Positions 22,221-33,337 of a stretch of 64,000 nucleotides of DNA are shown one piece after another; position 1 is the stretch's first letter; each line of letters begins with the position of its first letter. The notes below the pieces were generated by a model. That model did not search any database, had not been told where the DNA came from, and was given only the letters and a program-made list of their open reading frames with translations. The position numbers were made by a program, and so were the translations under genes. This DNA comes from Anticarsia gemmatalis (Eukaryota > Arthropoda > Insecta > Lepidoptera > Erebidae): the NCBI RefSeq assembly GCF_050436995.1, contig NC_134747.1, positions 8,005,501 through 8,069,500 of the forward strand. Direction: 5' to 3'.

Positions 22221-25200
22221 TGTTACATTGCAACTGATTGATCGGGAATCTTCTGCGAGTACTCGACCTCATTCTACGAGTATGTGTGCACCGACATTGC
22301 TTTACGGCCTTTCAAAGTGTTTGTTATTACATGTGTTGTACCGCAAAGCACATACGAAACAAGTTTGCAAAACTAAGAAACAATTTATACAAAGCGTTAC
22401 GTCATTTAGAGATTGAACAAACGTAATGTATGTTAATGTACTACTTAAATGTTATTATGAATAGGTAAAAGCTTGTTGTAATTGAATTAGATAACCCTCC
22501 ATTGGACTGTTTAACAATGTAAAATTGCGCAGAGCTATTGTCTGCGTCAGGTAAAGGGAAAACAAATCAAAGTACTAAAGAAAACCTACGATCGCTTACA
22601 TAAGAGTTATAAATTACATGGTAGACGTATAGTGATGTACATTAGGCAGTCACGTCAATGTGACTGCCTAATAAACGGGTAGGCCGTGGGGCAGTTTGAT
22701 TTCCTCGCGAATCATGAGAAAATTATGCTACAGACGCGAGCGAGCCCTCTTTGTGAACATCCGACGGATAAGAATAATTACTTACATTGATTGAACCCTT
22801 ATAATCTGAGTTTATTTAATAGTCGACAGATGTTAATCGGTGCGCCGACTATAATTACGCTTCGATTCCTGACGAGAAAAACGCTATAAAGCGCACCTCT
22901 ATCAGAAGACTACACAGATTTAGCCACTTATAACATATACGTAGCGTCGTAGCTACAATGCAACCTCATTACCGTCAATTTACTTGAAATCCACAGATTC
23001 CATCTACGAGTGCTGCTAATTTAAAGACGGGAAATGAAAAACTCTCAGAATTCAAAACGAGCTCTTCACAGAAAATAATATATTGTAAAACGTATTAGCA
23101 TACACATTGCCTTGACGATATCTATTCAAAACATCACGAAATAGCAATTGGCATTTAATTCACTGATAAAAGCGAAGTATTAAAATTGTCACGGTCTGTT
23201 CACAAGGTCATAAATATCACAAAAGTTTCACATTGAGAAATGGGAAGTAACGAAACGGCATAAACTGACATAGCTGTTTTAATTAGCGTTCATAGTAACG
23301 TGTCGGGTAGCGGAGCTTATTTTAACATTTTTCCATTGTATGTAAAGCAGCGTTGGAGTTCATCCATCACTTCATATTCGCGGCTTGCTGACAGCGCGGG
23401 GATTGCTCCGAGCCGTGGTCCGTGGTGGCGTGGTGCCGCCCCGCTGCCCATACACACGCTAATTGGGATCAACATTGAAAGAATACCTTAGTTTAATTAT
23501 CGTTCGAATCCAAATTAGGTAGTAGAATTCCTTATCATCTTTGGAGTCATCGCAAACGTGTACTTTTGCTTCTCGGGAAGAAATTGTCATCACAAATTAA
23601 TTGTAGCGATTACAGCTAATCAAAATGTTATTAGAAAGTAAGATCGCGCACCTGAGAATATAGCATACTTATGTATCTACTTACAGTCTGTGTAGTATCT
23701 GTTACATCTATTACTGGTTCGACTGGCCTTTTATCTTACTTAAATGATGCTATACTCTATCAATATTTTGGAGCCGATTTTGTGCTTTTTATCTCGAAGA
23801 AAGTCGTTATATTGATCATTAATTTTGTGGGTATGTACATATGTGTCTCGTAACTCGTTAAACTAGCATTGTCTGCCTGCTGTTTCTTAAAAGTTGTAAA
23901 TCATTATCTTTAGATCTAATTCTTCGAAGGCGATCAAACGATAATCTAGAACAATAATGAGTACAAGCCACAATAGGTTTTCGACACGTTGTGGAGGCAG
24001 GCTCGAGCAGGTCTTGGGCGGACATAGTTAATGCTGCGTCGATATCCTGTTACGTCGACATAGATATGTATAAAGTATTTAAATATCAAAGTCATAAATG
24101 CCATACGCGTGCTTGTTAACGCGCTCATGTAAATTCTAATCCTTGTTGCATTTAGAACGGGGCGGCCTAGTAATTATGTGCTTTCATTTGTCTGTTTCTC
24201 GGAACAAACGAGCGAGGCTCGGCGTGTAAGCCCGCTCCATGTAAAGCAGTTAGCAGTACTCTAATCTCGCACTGCCATTAATTTAAAGAATACGTCTGCG
24301 TAACCGACTTTACCAACAACGTCGAAACACAATTCTCCTTCACATTTTCTTATTTGCATATTAAAATAATTTCGAGTAAACGCAATACGTAAGTCGCCTT
24401 CTACCCGCATTCGGCCGTTTCTAAAACGCTTTACACCATGATTTCGCGTTATGAGAAAAGCAACCCTATTCCATTACCATATAATACATAGTCTGTTTAC
24501 TGGAAGCGAAGAATTACGCTTGTGTTATCCTGTAAAACTTGGAAACGATGACAGATAAAGGCGGGTTGTGCGCCCAAATAGATAAACTAGTGTGGAAATT
24601 AATGTCTACATTTACTGGTGCATGAAGTTTGTAGTTAATTATAGGTTTATAGTTATTCGCTTTTTTGAATGCGTATAACAACCACAAAAGCTAACCATTA
24701 TCGTTTAAAGAGGAAGTGAATAAATTATCCATACTTAGTGGCTTATCAGTACACAGACAAATATTTATCAAGTCAAATAGTGGTTTCTTTGGAGCGTGAA
24801 ATTGCAGTAACAGATGAATTTCAACCACTATGGGTAGACAAAATATTATGATGAGAAACACATTGTATTACATTTATTGTTCTCTCTTATTCTTGCTTTG
24901 CTCAATTGACTTACATGTAAAGATTATAGGGTATTGGAATTAATGTGGTAGTAGTAAGCAGGTACTTAAACATGAGCAGGTATTAGACTTACTTATTAAG
25001 CATTAATAATTTTAACCATTGATGTTTAAAATGTAAGCGTAAATATGAGTACGCTTGAAAGCTTTCTCACAGCGAGGGTTGGTTGGTGTATGAGTGGGCC
25101 ACGGTGTGCTCACTCACCGTGCTCGTTCGTTTAATAAACATATTAATAACGCCATGTCCGACACCGCGCGTCACGATACACGATCTAAAAACAACACAGT

Positions 25201-25760
25201 TATGAATTACTAATTTTACGACGCTCATTATGTAATGTAATTATGCGTTATAATTTTATGATACGTCCATTTAACAACTTAACACATTTCACTTAACGCC
25301 TTTTATACGGTACAGTAGTCGTAACACAATTTATGCGTGTTTCTTGCGCTTTTACATAAGTACCTACGTGCAACTGTAATTTACACACTTTCATTGTAGT
25401 TTTCGTAAAACATATGAATAATTCCAAGTTGAAACGATTACATTTTACCATATCCGTGATGTTATTCCGATGTGTACGAAATATTTGTCATATTTAAATG
25501 TAAGTTCTCAAGTTATACACCCGGTATCGATAAATTGTTCGCCGGTCTCGAAATACTTTTAAAAGTATGGGGCTAACCGTAAATGTAACCCTATCTGACA
25601 AATTTAACAACACTTCACGAATTTTAACGTTTGTAGAGTCAATTAATTAAATAATAACAGGGGCGGGTGTGGGTGTTACTAATAAATGCACTCGATATCA
25701 GCGTAAAATGTGTTACGTCGCCTGACGCTCGATGAATTGTATTCAGTTATTATCTATGGT
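22221..25760. other. non-coding DNA with small CpG patches
   Basis: A CpG-rich patch occurs at 23365-23460. A hairpin-forming CACGGTG (25100-25106) / CACCGTG (25115-25121) pair lies in a GC-richer spot. The short frames in this span are unrecognised. The 13-bp hairpin at 22641-22672 is listed separately. Confidence 0.45.
22641..22672. other. perfect 13-bp inverted repeat (hairpin)
   Basis: ATTAGGCAGTCAC (22641-22653) is followed after six bases by its exact reverse complement (22660-22672). It stands alone in repeat-free DNA, with no target-site duplications or extended arms. The stem is too short for a canonical pre-microRNA. Candidate explanations are a cruciform, a dimeric protein-binding site, or an excision or template-switch footprint. 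Confidence 0.75.
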
Positions 25761-25960
25761 GCTGGTAATTTTTTTCACACATTCCAGGGAGGCGATGCGG
25801 CGTGTCGCGGGGGTGGGGGACTGGCACCCGCCGCGAGGCGCTCGCGCGTGAAATTATTATCATATAATACCCCAGGCTTTGAGCACAGTGCGATTATTCA
25901 AATGCTCATCGCAATACGCAAGCCCGCGCCGTTCCTTCGCAGCCGCTTGTGCGCGCACAT
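25761..25960. promoter_or_regulatory. GC/CpG-rich island 11
   Basis: A GC-rich stretch includes a G-run (GCGGGGGTGGGGGACTGG near 25807-25824) and a CpG-rich 3' half. Two overlapping frames (25710-25994, 25879-26073) cross it in different phases without recognisable products. The role is unknown. Confidence 0.2.
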
Positions 25961-28499
25961 TCTCGGATTGCTATTTCACACCGTCTTCTCTTAAAACTTG
26001 TCAAATATATTCATGTATAATGCACGAGAATTGTCATGTGAGCGATAAGCAAATGACAGAAAATGTTATGTAAATCCAAAGTGTCCATAGTCCTTAGTAA
26101 ACACCTTCATAATGTGAGCTTGCGGGAGATATCGGCGGGAGCGTGACTTATTCTCTCTGATAAAATAATACCTACTTTGTCTAGATAAAGTATTATTATG
26201 GTTTTTATGAATGATAATTTTCACTTTGTTGTCTGGAATATGCTACATTGTTGCTATTTATTCGTACCTTCAGGATAGTATACTCGATGCTTGTATAAAT
26301 GTTAATCTAGGAGTCTCAGTCCTTAAATAACAACAACTGATGTAATTAAATGAATAATTAAGTTTGCAGACGAGTTAGGATTTTTATATTCTTTGTTGCC
26401 ACTTTGCCAGTAACGAAAGGTCACAACAAAATCTGATAAAAGCTATTTTATAAGCATTTGTTCTACGTATACGACCGACGCAATTCCATCAATCTGTCCA
26501 AATGTGAGCTAGACAAGAGCGTTTTCCACTGCTTCCGAATTTCTCTTTCAAAAGTTGGCAATGTCGAATAACCTATTCGTTAGTCTTAGTCTTTTATTAC
26601 ATAGCACAAAACATTTGTTTCTTTTAAAAAATCTTATACTTTTTGATCGCAAAATAAGCGCTTTTGTATTATTGACGACGTTATGCCAAACATTAAGTTA
26701 GGGGATTTCCTTGACTAACACTGAAAGGTATCGTAACTCGTTCACTGACTCGATTATAAAGTGGAAATTTAATTATAAAATAGTACTAAACTTAAATAAA
26801 CTTGTGAGTTAACCCTCCGGCCGAGTTGATGTAAAGTTGGCAAGTGGAGAAGGGCCCGAGACGTAAAGTAAGCGTTATCTACGAGTATATTTTGCTTTGG
26901 ACTCTTTATGAGTTTCAAACGAGATCCGTCACGCGACGTTAACTCGGAATAGATGTGATAAAGTGGCCGCTAATCTGTCCTATTGGGGCCGCACTTAGTA
27001 CACTTTATTAATCACAAAGCTTACAAATTACACTATACTTCCTGCGGCGTGACACCTCGCTTCGGCGTATGTTAATTTTATTGTCGACTCTATTGGACGA
27101 TTTGGACACCGACACTACTTTTGTTGGGGTGAAAAGTACTTGAATAATGTAAATATAAATTGCCCCTTTTATTTATAACTTTCCAACGAATAAGAATTAT
27201 TTTGTAACGTATTGTTTGTCACACGTCACGTGTATAAATAAACTGTGTAAGATTTCTAAAATGGTAGACAGTGTTCTGTGCTCTCACAGTTTCTGCTCTT
27301 CAGAATTTAGAATCTTCAGTGCTATTTGCTAACCCAACAGAAGTGCATTAACTATGCATTAGACATTCGATCTCGATGTTCACTACAAATATATTCACAA
27401 TAGCAATTTGTCATCGTGTAGCTACAGCACACTACACGTATATAGATAACAACTATTCGACTACTTAAAAATATGTAGGTGACTGAAACCGAAATAGGTT
27501 TTAAGTAAAATAAGGTTACCTTGAGTCGACCTTCTGTGAACATGAATTACCATCGCATATTTATTATTCTTATCGAGACGCATTTTGTTCAAAGTGTTTA
27601 TGCACAATTTTATACTTTAATCGCAAAATTTACACTTTAAACGTGGGGTTCTCGACATGACGCCTTATGCAAAGCAGGTGCTACCTGATACGTGAGTTCA
27701 CGTGCAGGGTTAGAAACGGTGTAAGCCTCGCCAGAGGGGACCACGAAAATTTGTTTAATGCCCCTTGTATACAAGGAACAATTTAGTTTTTGTTACATTT
27801 CAGTCGCGCCTTCCGCTTCGTGTATTTAAAGCACTAAAAATGTATTACAATAAAGGTAATACTATTTTTAAACGCTTGTAAGTCACATTTTCGTTAAGTT
27901 TTCCGTGCACTTGTGGCGGTTTACAGCCGATAAGACGCTTATCGGGTGTCGATCGCGTAACGTCGTCATAAAACACTCATATCGGGGTGGAAATTTACTG
28001 AATGGTAAAAATAAAATCGTAATAAAGGTCGATTGAGCCGCGTAACCGCGTACGTAGGTAGTACGAGTACTTATTAGTATTTGGAGATAAAATGAAGTTG
28101 GCCCGCTTTGGGCAATTTATTGGGGTAAGTTATGGGCGGCGCGCGGGCTCGAGCGGCTAATTTATTCGCCGTGCACATAAATTACTTGATTATGAATTCA
28201 AGTTAGCTCCACTGAATTGTTTGTCTGTTGTTGTAAGCAGCGCTTTTGTGTAACAAACAAGGATATTAGAATTTACCAGATTCTTGTCTTATAGACCCGT
28301 GAATAAATTTTGGTTTTTATGTAAGTGCTTGGGAACAGGAGAAATGGAAGAAGTCTTACGAGACGTTGTAAACGGTGAGAACAGTTGACAAAAAGGGCGG
28401 CTTAATGCGTACATAATCATCAAATCTAATGTGTGGCAAAAAAGATAAATGAGGAGCGAAAGTAGAGACAATCTAATAAAAAGCAATAGTAGGGATTAT
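25961..28499. other. non-coding DNA
   Basis: No gene is recognised. A kappaB-type sequence GGGGATTTCC occurs at 26701-26710. A perfect 14-bp palindrome CCTTGTATACAAGG lies at 27763-27776. A CACGTGTATAAATA string near 27228-27241 combines an E-box with a TATA-like sequence, but there is no initiator at a convincing distance. Confidence 0.4.
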
Positions 28500-29180
28500 G
28501 TAGAACACCAATGGTAATGGCGAGTTGTTTTCCAGGCGGTACTAACGCGCCGCAAGTCGCTGCAGCGCGGAATAATCGCGGATACCCATAAAAGATGTAA
28601 TTTCAGATAAGCTGAAACAGACGAGCCCCGCCCCCTGCCTCCCGCCTACCACCACGCTCTCCCTCGCTGCCTACTTTCTAATGACTAATTATTATGCTGT
28701 GCGTTCCGAGCTTTAACGTCAGCGAGTGAGGCCTACCTGCTTATACTTGGCTACACTTTGTGCCACCACCGACGTTTTTACACACGGCCTGCGCCTTCGC
28801 TTGACGCGGTTCAAAGGATTCGTTTCGAATTCTCACCGAGGACGCCTGCGTAAAATAAACTAAAAATGTGAATACCAAATATGAGTGGAACGCAATTATT
28901 CATAGCTTTATCGCAACGGATTATCTACAGTCGATACAATCTTATCTTAGATCGGCAATAAGTAATGTCATTTTAATTAAAAATTATTATTCCTACGGAT
29001 GCGTCGAGTTTGCATAACAGGCTCCTTCGTCGAATGGGTAAGTTCCGATTACCGATATGGGCATGAATAATTTGTAATTGATAATGAGGAGAGGTGCTTA
29101 TGACGGCTGCTCGTGGTCGGTGGCGCCGGCGCCGCGGTGATGACGCCGATAGAGGGCGTCGCTGTCGCCGGCGCGACACC
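28500..29180. promoter_or_regulatory. GC/CpG-rich islands 12 and 13
   Basis: Two GC-rich patches lie at 28530-28830 and 29100-29180, split by AT-rich DNA. The first contains a pyrimidine-rich CCGCCCCC/CCCTC stretch near 28626-28665. The second is CpG-dense (GGCGCCGGCGCCG near 29121). The overlapping frames at 28973-29321 are compositional. Confidence 0.2.
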
Positions 29181-29414
29181 GCGATTCGTGTGATATTGCA
29201 TTACCATAACGCGCGAACTCCACTACGCTACTGGACTATCTGTGATTACTCGCATTATTGGCACTATATATGCTACTTGCAAATAACTCGCTCTTTGCAC
29301 CGCTTAACAACTTATATGTAAATCACTGAAAAAATGTGGTTGAACATTATCTTTACAGCGAACCTCAATCAAATTTATAATCTGAAGTTAAATTAATATA
29401 GCGTTGTAAAAAAC

Positions 29415-29864
29415 ATGCCATCAAAAACATTCTGTAAAAACCTCAAGTCTCGTCGTAAAAAGTGGTGAGATCTATATAATACCAAGTCGACTAATCTATT
29501 TAGTCTCTACTTAAAGGACCTTCTGTCTTAAGTTATTACGTATGTTATTATCATGCCAATAAAAAAAAATACCTTTAAAACAAATAGACCGACCTGGTCA
29601 TCGCATGATCACACTACACAGCACGACGAGAAGTTAATGCTCCTGAAATGTTAATGGCGAATTTGTGTTTTCTTGCGATGACCAAGTCGATCTATTTGTT
29701 TTAAAGGTATTTTTTTTTATTGGCATGATAATAACATACGTAATAACTTAAGACAGAAGGTCCTTTAAGTAGAGACTAAATAGATTAGTCGACTTGGTAT
29801 TATATAGATCTCACCACTTTTTACGACGAGACTTGAGGTTTTTACAGAATGTTTTTGATGGCAT
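29415..29864. mobile_element. 450-bp foldback (hairpin) element
   Basis: Two 191-bp arms (29415-29605 and 29674-29864) are reverse complements with only about two visible mismatches, around a 68-bp loop (29606-29673). The outer end reads ATGCCATCAAAAACATTC. The near-identity of the arms implies recent formation or ongoing arm-to-arm conversion. It has no coding capacity. The right flank continues directly into another repeat, so this may be a terminal hairpin of a larger element rather than an independent MITE. Confidence 0.85.
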
Positions 29865-30560
29865 CTCACTTCTTTTTGTAGAGCGAACATAAGTCCAATT
29901 TGTATGGAAAGACGTTTTTTTTTTCATAATTCAACATATTCTCCTGTGGGAATGTTGTTCAGTTTCATGGGCTAAACACCCTTACCCACCCTATACCCCC
30001 TCCCGTTATGCCTCATATGGTAAGTACCTAATTACACCTATTTATTTTATTTTCTACAGTAATAATAATTCATTAACTGCAAATGTAACCTTGTAATCTT
30101 ATACATTTATATGGGATTACAAAGTTATTGTTGCAGTTGGTGTATTTAGAAAACTGGACCGAAATTAGAAAATATTAAAATTTTCCCATGATTAAGACAC
30201 TAAACCCTATTTGTATTCTAAATTTTAAGCTTCTAAGTCTGCTAGAAGTACCTTAGACTTTTGATGATCGGTGAGTCAGTGAGTCAGTGAGTCAGTGAAT
30301 CAGTGAGTGACAAAATTCAAAATTTTAACAAGTTGTCATTCTTAAACTACTTGTTCAAATTGACTGAAATTTTAAATATACCGTGTTTATACAATGACTA
30401 ATTACTTGCTGAAAATCCAGGCTTCTTGTTTTATCCACAACGAAATTATAGGGGTGTCAAAAATAGCCCGAATTGCTTCGAGAAAAGGATGTTACGGCCG
30501 TGCCGCTTTTTTTTTGCTCGACTTGCGGGGGCACTTCCGTGCCCCCAGATACAATGCTGT
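29865..30560 (+). repeat. lepidopteran-type dispersed repeat adjoining the foldback
   Basis: I recognise from moth genomes the segment beginning CTCACTTCTTTTTGTAGAGC (29865), the GTGAGTCA array, the block around CCACAACGAAATTATAGGGG (near 30436), and the GC hairpin GGGGGCAC-TTCC-GTGCCCCC (30527-30546) close to the right end. There are no terminal repeats I can define, no CTRR terminus and no transposase. It is a non-autonomous element of uncertain class. The plus-strand frame 30394-30600 is part of the repeat and not a gene. Confidence 0.55.
30271..30310 (+). repeat. tandem octamer array (GTGAGTCA)5
   Basis: Five 8-bp units run head to tail: three are exact, the fourth is GTGAATCA and the fifth GTGAGTGA. 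Each exact unit contains TGAGTCA, the AP-1/TRE core. The array is internal to the surrounding dispersed repeat. Confidence 0.9.
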
Positions 30561-33186
30561 GTTATTAATAAGATACGTAAGCTTCCAAGCTAAACTTTAA
30601 ATAAAATTACATTTATTTAATACATTCCTAAAGAACATAAATTCCTATTATTTTCATATCAGAATAAATACGAACCTATTAATTTAAAATAGTTATAACA
30701 GATGGATGAACTAATGTTCTGAGAATTCTGCGCGAACTGAAAATTTATGTTCGCGCTGATATATTGATATCTGTAACATCTTTTATCTATTAATCTTCGG
30801 GAAAGAAAAATGTTTGTAGAATGAGCTTATTAATATGTGAGCTTATTAGTGTTACGTTTAAAAGAGCGTTTGTTTGTATGAGTGCTTATTTTCTTTTATA
30901 AATGAAGAGGAAGTAAGTAAATGGTAGAGAGTAGAGTGATGTGTATCGAGCGACAAGATGGCGGTCGGCAAGTAAATCGTCCGAATTATACAAATAGCGT
31001 TTGCCTAACTGCACCAACATATTGGCATATGTTCGTGACTAGTTTACGAGTGCCACGACATTGCATATTAATTGGTGTCGCTATCGAGCCGCGCATCGCT
31101 GCGACCTAGCTTCCACTAGAGTTATCTGTACATGCTAACGTTTTGCCATATGTTGCATATGGACGTGTGTTTATTGGGAAAAATGTTGCGAGAGATGCTT
31201 TGTTTCATTTGGATTTTAAATTTATGTTTTCCATGTATTTGAGTGTATTTATTTTTTGTTTTACATTTTGCTTGAATCATGCAGATATTCATCGTTTTTG
31301 ATTGCATGTACATATTGTACATGTAGAGTTATGAGTATTTAGTTTACAACAAATTTTCAGAAGCTATCACGAATTTGGAATTGTGCCCGTTGGCTGGCAA
31401 TAAGTCTGCTTCCTATTACATTCTTGGGACTTGATATTTCTTGTAGAATGTACCTATCTCTAGTTACATACCCGCCCATTCATTCGGAAAAATAATCAGA
31501 TAACATAGTAAATAAAACATATAAAAACATGATCGCAAAGTAACATCAAAGGTTATTCTTTTGATGAAATGCTGAAAATATATCTTTTTCAAAAAACAAC
31601 CCTGAAAAGGCAGTAGAACCTCGTATTTCTATCAACCCTAACGTAACCAAATCTGGTTATTCAAATTAGTTGGAACAAAATAACATCGATAATAATTGAA
31701 ACGAGAAGTTGGACAATGTTCTCACAAAGTTATCAGCAAGTAACAACTGGACTCATCAATGCATCGGTCAGTGGCGTACATACACCCCGCCGTAGTACGC
31801 CTGTGATAGAACGGATAGAGCGAGCGCAGTCTAATATGCAAATGTATTTAAATGCTAAGCCCTCTTCATTACGTCGGTATCGATCTTAGATATACAATTT
31901 GTAACTCGATAGGTGCATAAGTCTAACGAATCTCTTGTTAATACCCGTTGTTAAAGCGAATTAGCGAGCATTTGTGTACCGCCGATTTTGTTCGATTGTT
32001 GTTTGGGAAATAGACTGCCTATTAACGCCAGTTTTTGTGGTGTACAAAAATGCTCTAATAAATTACTGACTTTAGTAAGTTGAGATGTTCGTGATTAATT
32101 GCACTTTTATATAGCTTGTATCTGTTACAAATTGCACTTATATACATATTTTAACGTATTATATTATAGGTCCTTATAGACATTTTGTTAGTACTTATGT
32201 AGAGTTCAATCATATAATTTCTTGCAATTAATCTTTTTGTGTATCATCACATTTTTATGGTATTCCTGTGTATGTGAAACTAGGACACCTATCAGTAATG
32301 TTATAGATATGAATCTCATAAATGTATGAGTTATGAATACGAATACATTTATTTATTAACCGGTTCTGGTGTCGACCATGACATTAAACAAATAGATCAT
32401 TTGTAAATTTTATAACATGAGGCTACATTTCATCATCTACATCTCCATACATTATAGATATGACGAATAACGGTCAACTCTATCACAATACCGACCGAAT
32501 CTCATTGTTATTCATTAAATTACAATAGATAATGATTCCTTGCAAATGTATGCCCACGAACGTGGTACTAATTAAAGTGAATCTAAAAATCAGTATACGT
32601 TCACATAAAATTAAAAGAGAAATTCCAACACAATTAGACATAGCTTTATAAACAGTGTTTATCATTAGTATTCTAGCAAGTGGTTGGGGTCCAATCAGAT
32701 TAATCTTAAATATTTATTGCACATAGTGTATTGGCAGCCGGAGGTTTAAATTAGTATGACGATGGTCGTTCCGATGGTGGAGAAAATGGTAAGCGTCGTG
32801 GAACGTGGGTGGGCTGCCAGCACTTGATTAAGACACGATGAATAATAATCTGACGCCCTCCGCTGCGATTATCGACAACTTACATGATTCCTTGCCTACT
32901 TGTCGTCTTATACCTAGTTACTATTGTAAAAAAACGTTTAATCACTTGTCCAACAACTTAAAGAACCATGTATGCAACGCAAGCGGGTGGCGGAAGCATA
33001 CAAAATTCAGAATTTAAAACATAATTTACCAGCAGACTTATGTAGAAGACGGGTTGCTTGTTTTCTAAGGTATTTTTTAGACACAACCCTAAATCTTAAT
33101 TATACTTTAGAAAATCAAGACTCAATAGTTATATGTACACATTTGTATGAGGAAAATTGTATGTATTTTCTGTAGCGCGACTCTTT
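30561..33186. other. AT-rich non-coding DNA
   Basis: No gene is recognised. Short perfect hairpins occur at 31146-31162 (CCATATG-TTG-CATATGG) and 31305-31323 (CATGTACA-TAT-TGTACATG). A mildly GC-richer spot lies at 31775-31830. Confidence 0.5.
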
Positions 33187-33337
33187 GCAGTCCGTATCTA
33201 GTATAGAGAGCTTGATATTTAAAAATAACTGCAAAAACAGTTCTTGCGGTGCCCGGTAGAGGTTTTGATAAGATTTCAAACAAAATTTCTCAAAAGATTG
33301 TCGATAGTCGATAGTGGTGGAGAATCGCGCTTCCCAA
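33187..33337 (+). repeat. dispersed repeat family X, copy B
   Basis: It shares the order of landmarks with 17558-17715: TAGTATAGAGAGCTTGA start, AAAAATAACTGCAAAAACAG, GGTAGAGG, and the right end GATAGTCGATAGTGGTGGAG. It is more diverged than copy A in the middle. No coding capacity is present. Confidence 0.6.

Noticed and set aside
22893..23300. Searched for CRISPR-like spaced direct repeats here and throughout the window
   Set aside because: No regularly spaced direct repeats were found; the genome is an insect's.
30527..30546. GC hairpin considered as a Helitron 3' terminus
   Set aside because: No CTRR end follows it and no TC start could be paired with it.
30394..30600. 68-codon frame with a basic C-terminal half
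   Set aside because: It is translation of a dispersed repeat, including its GC hairpin.
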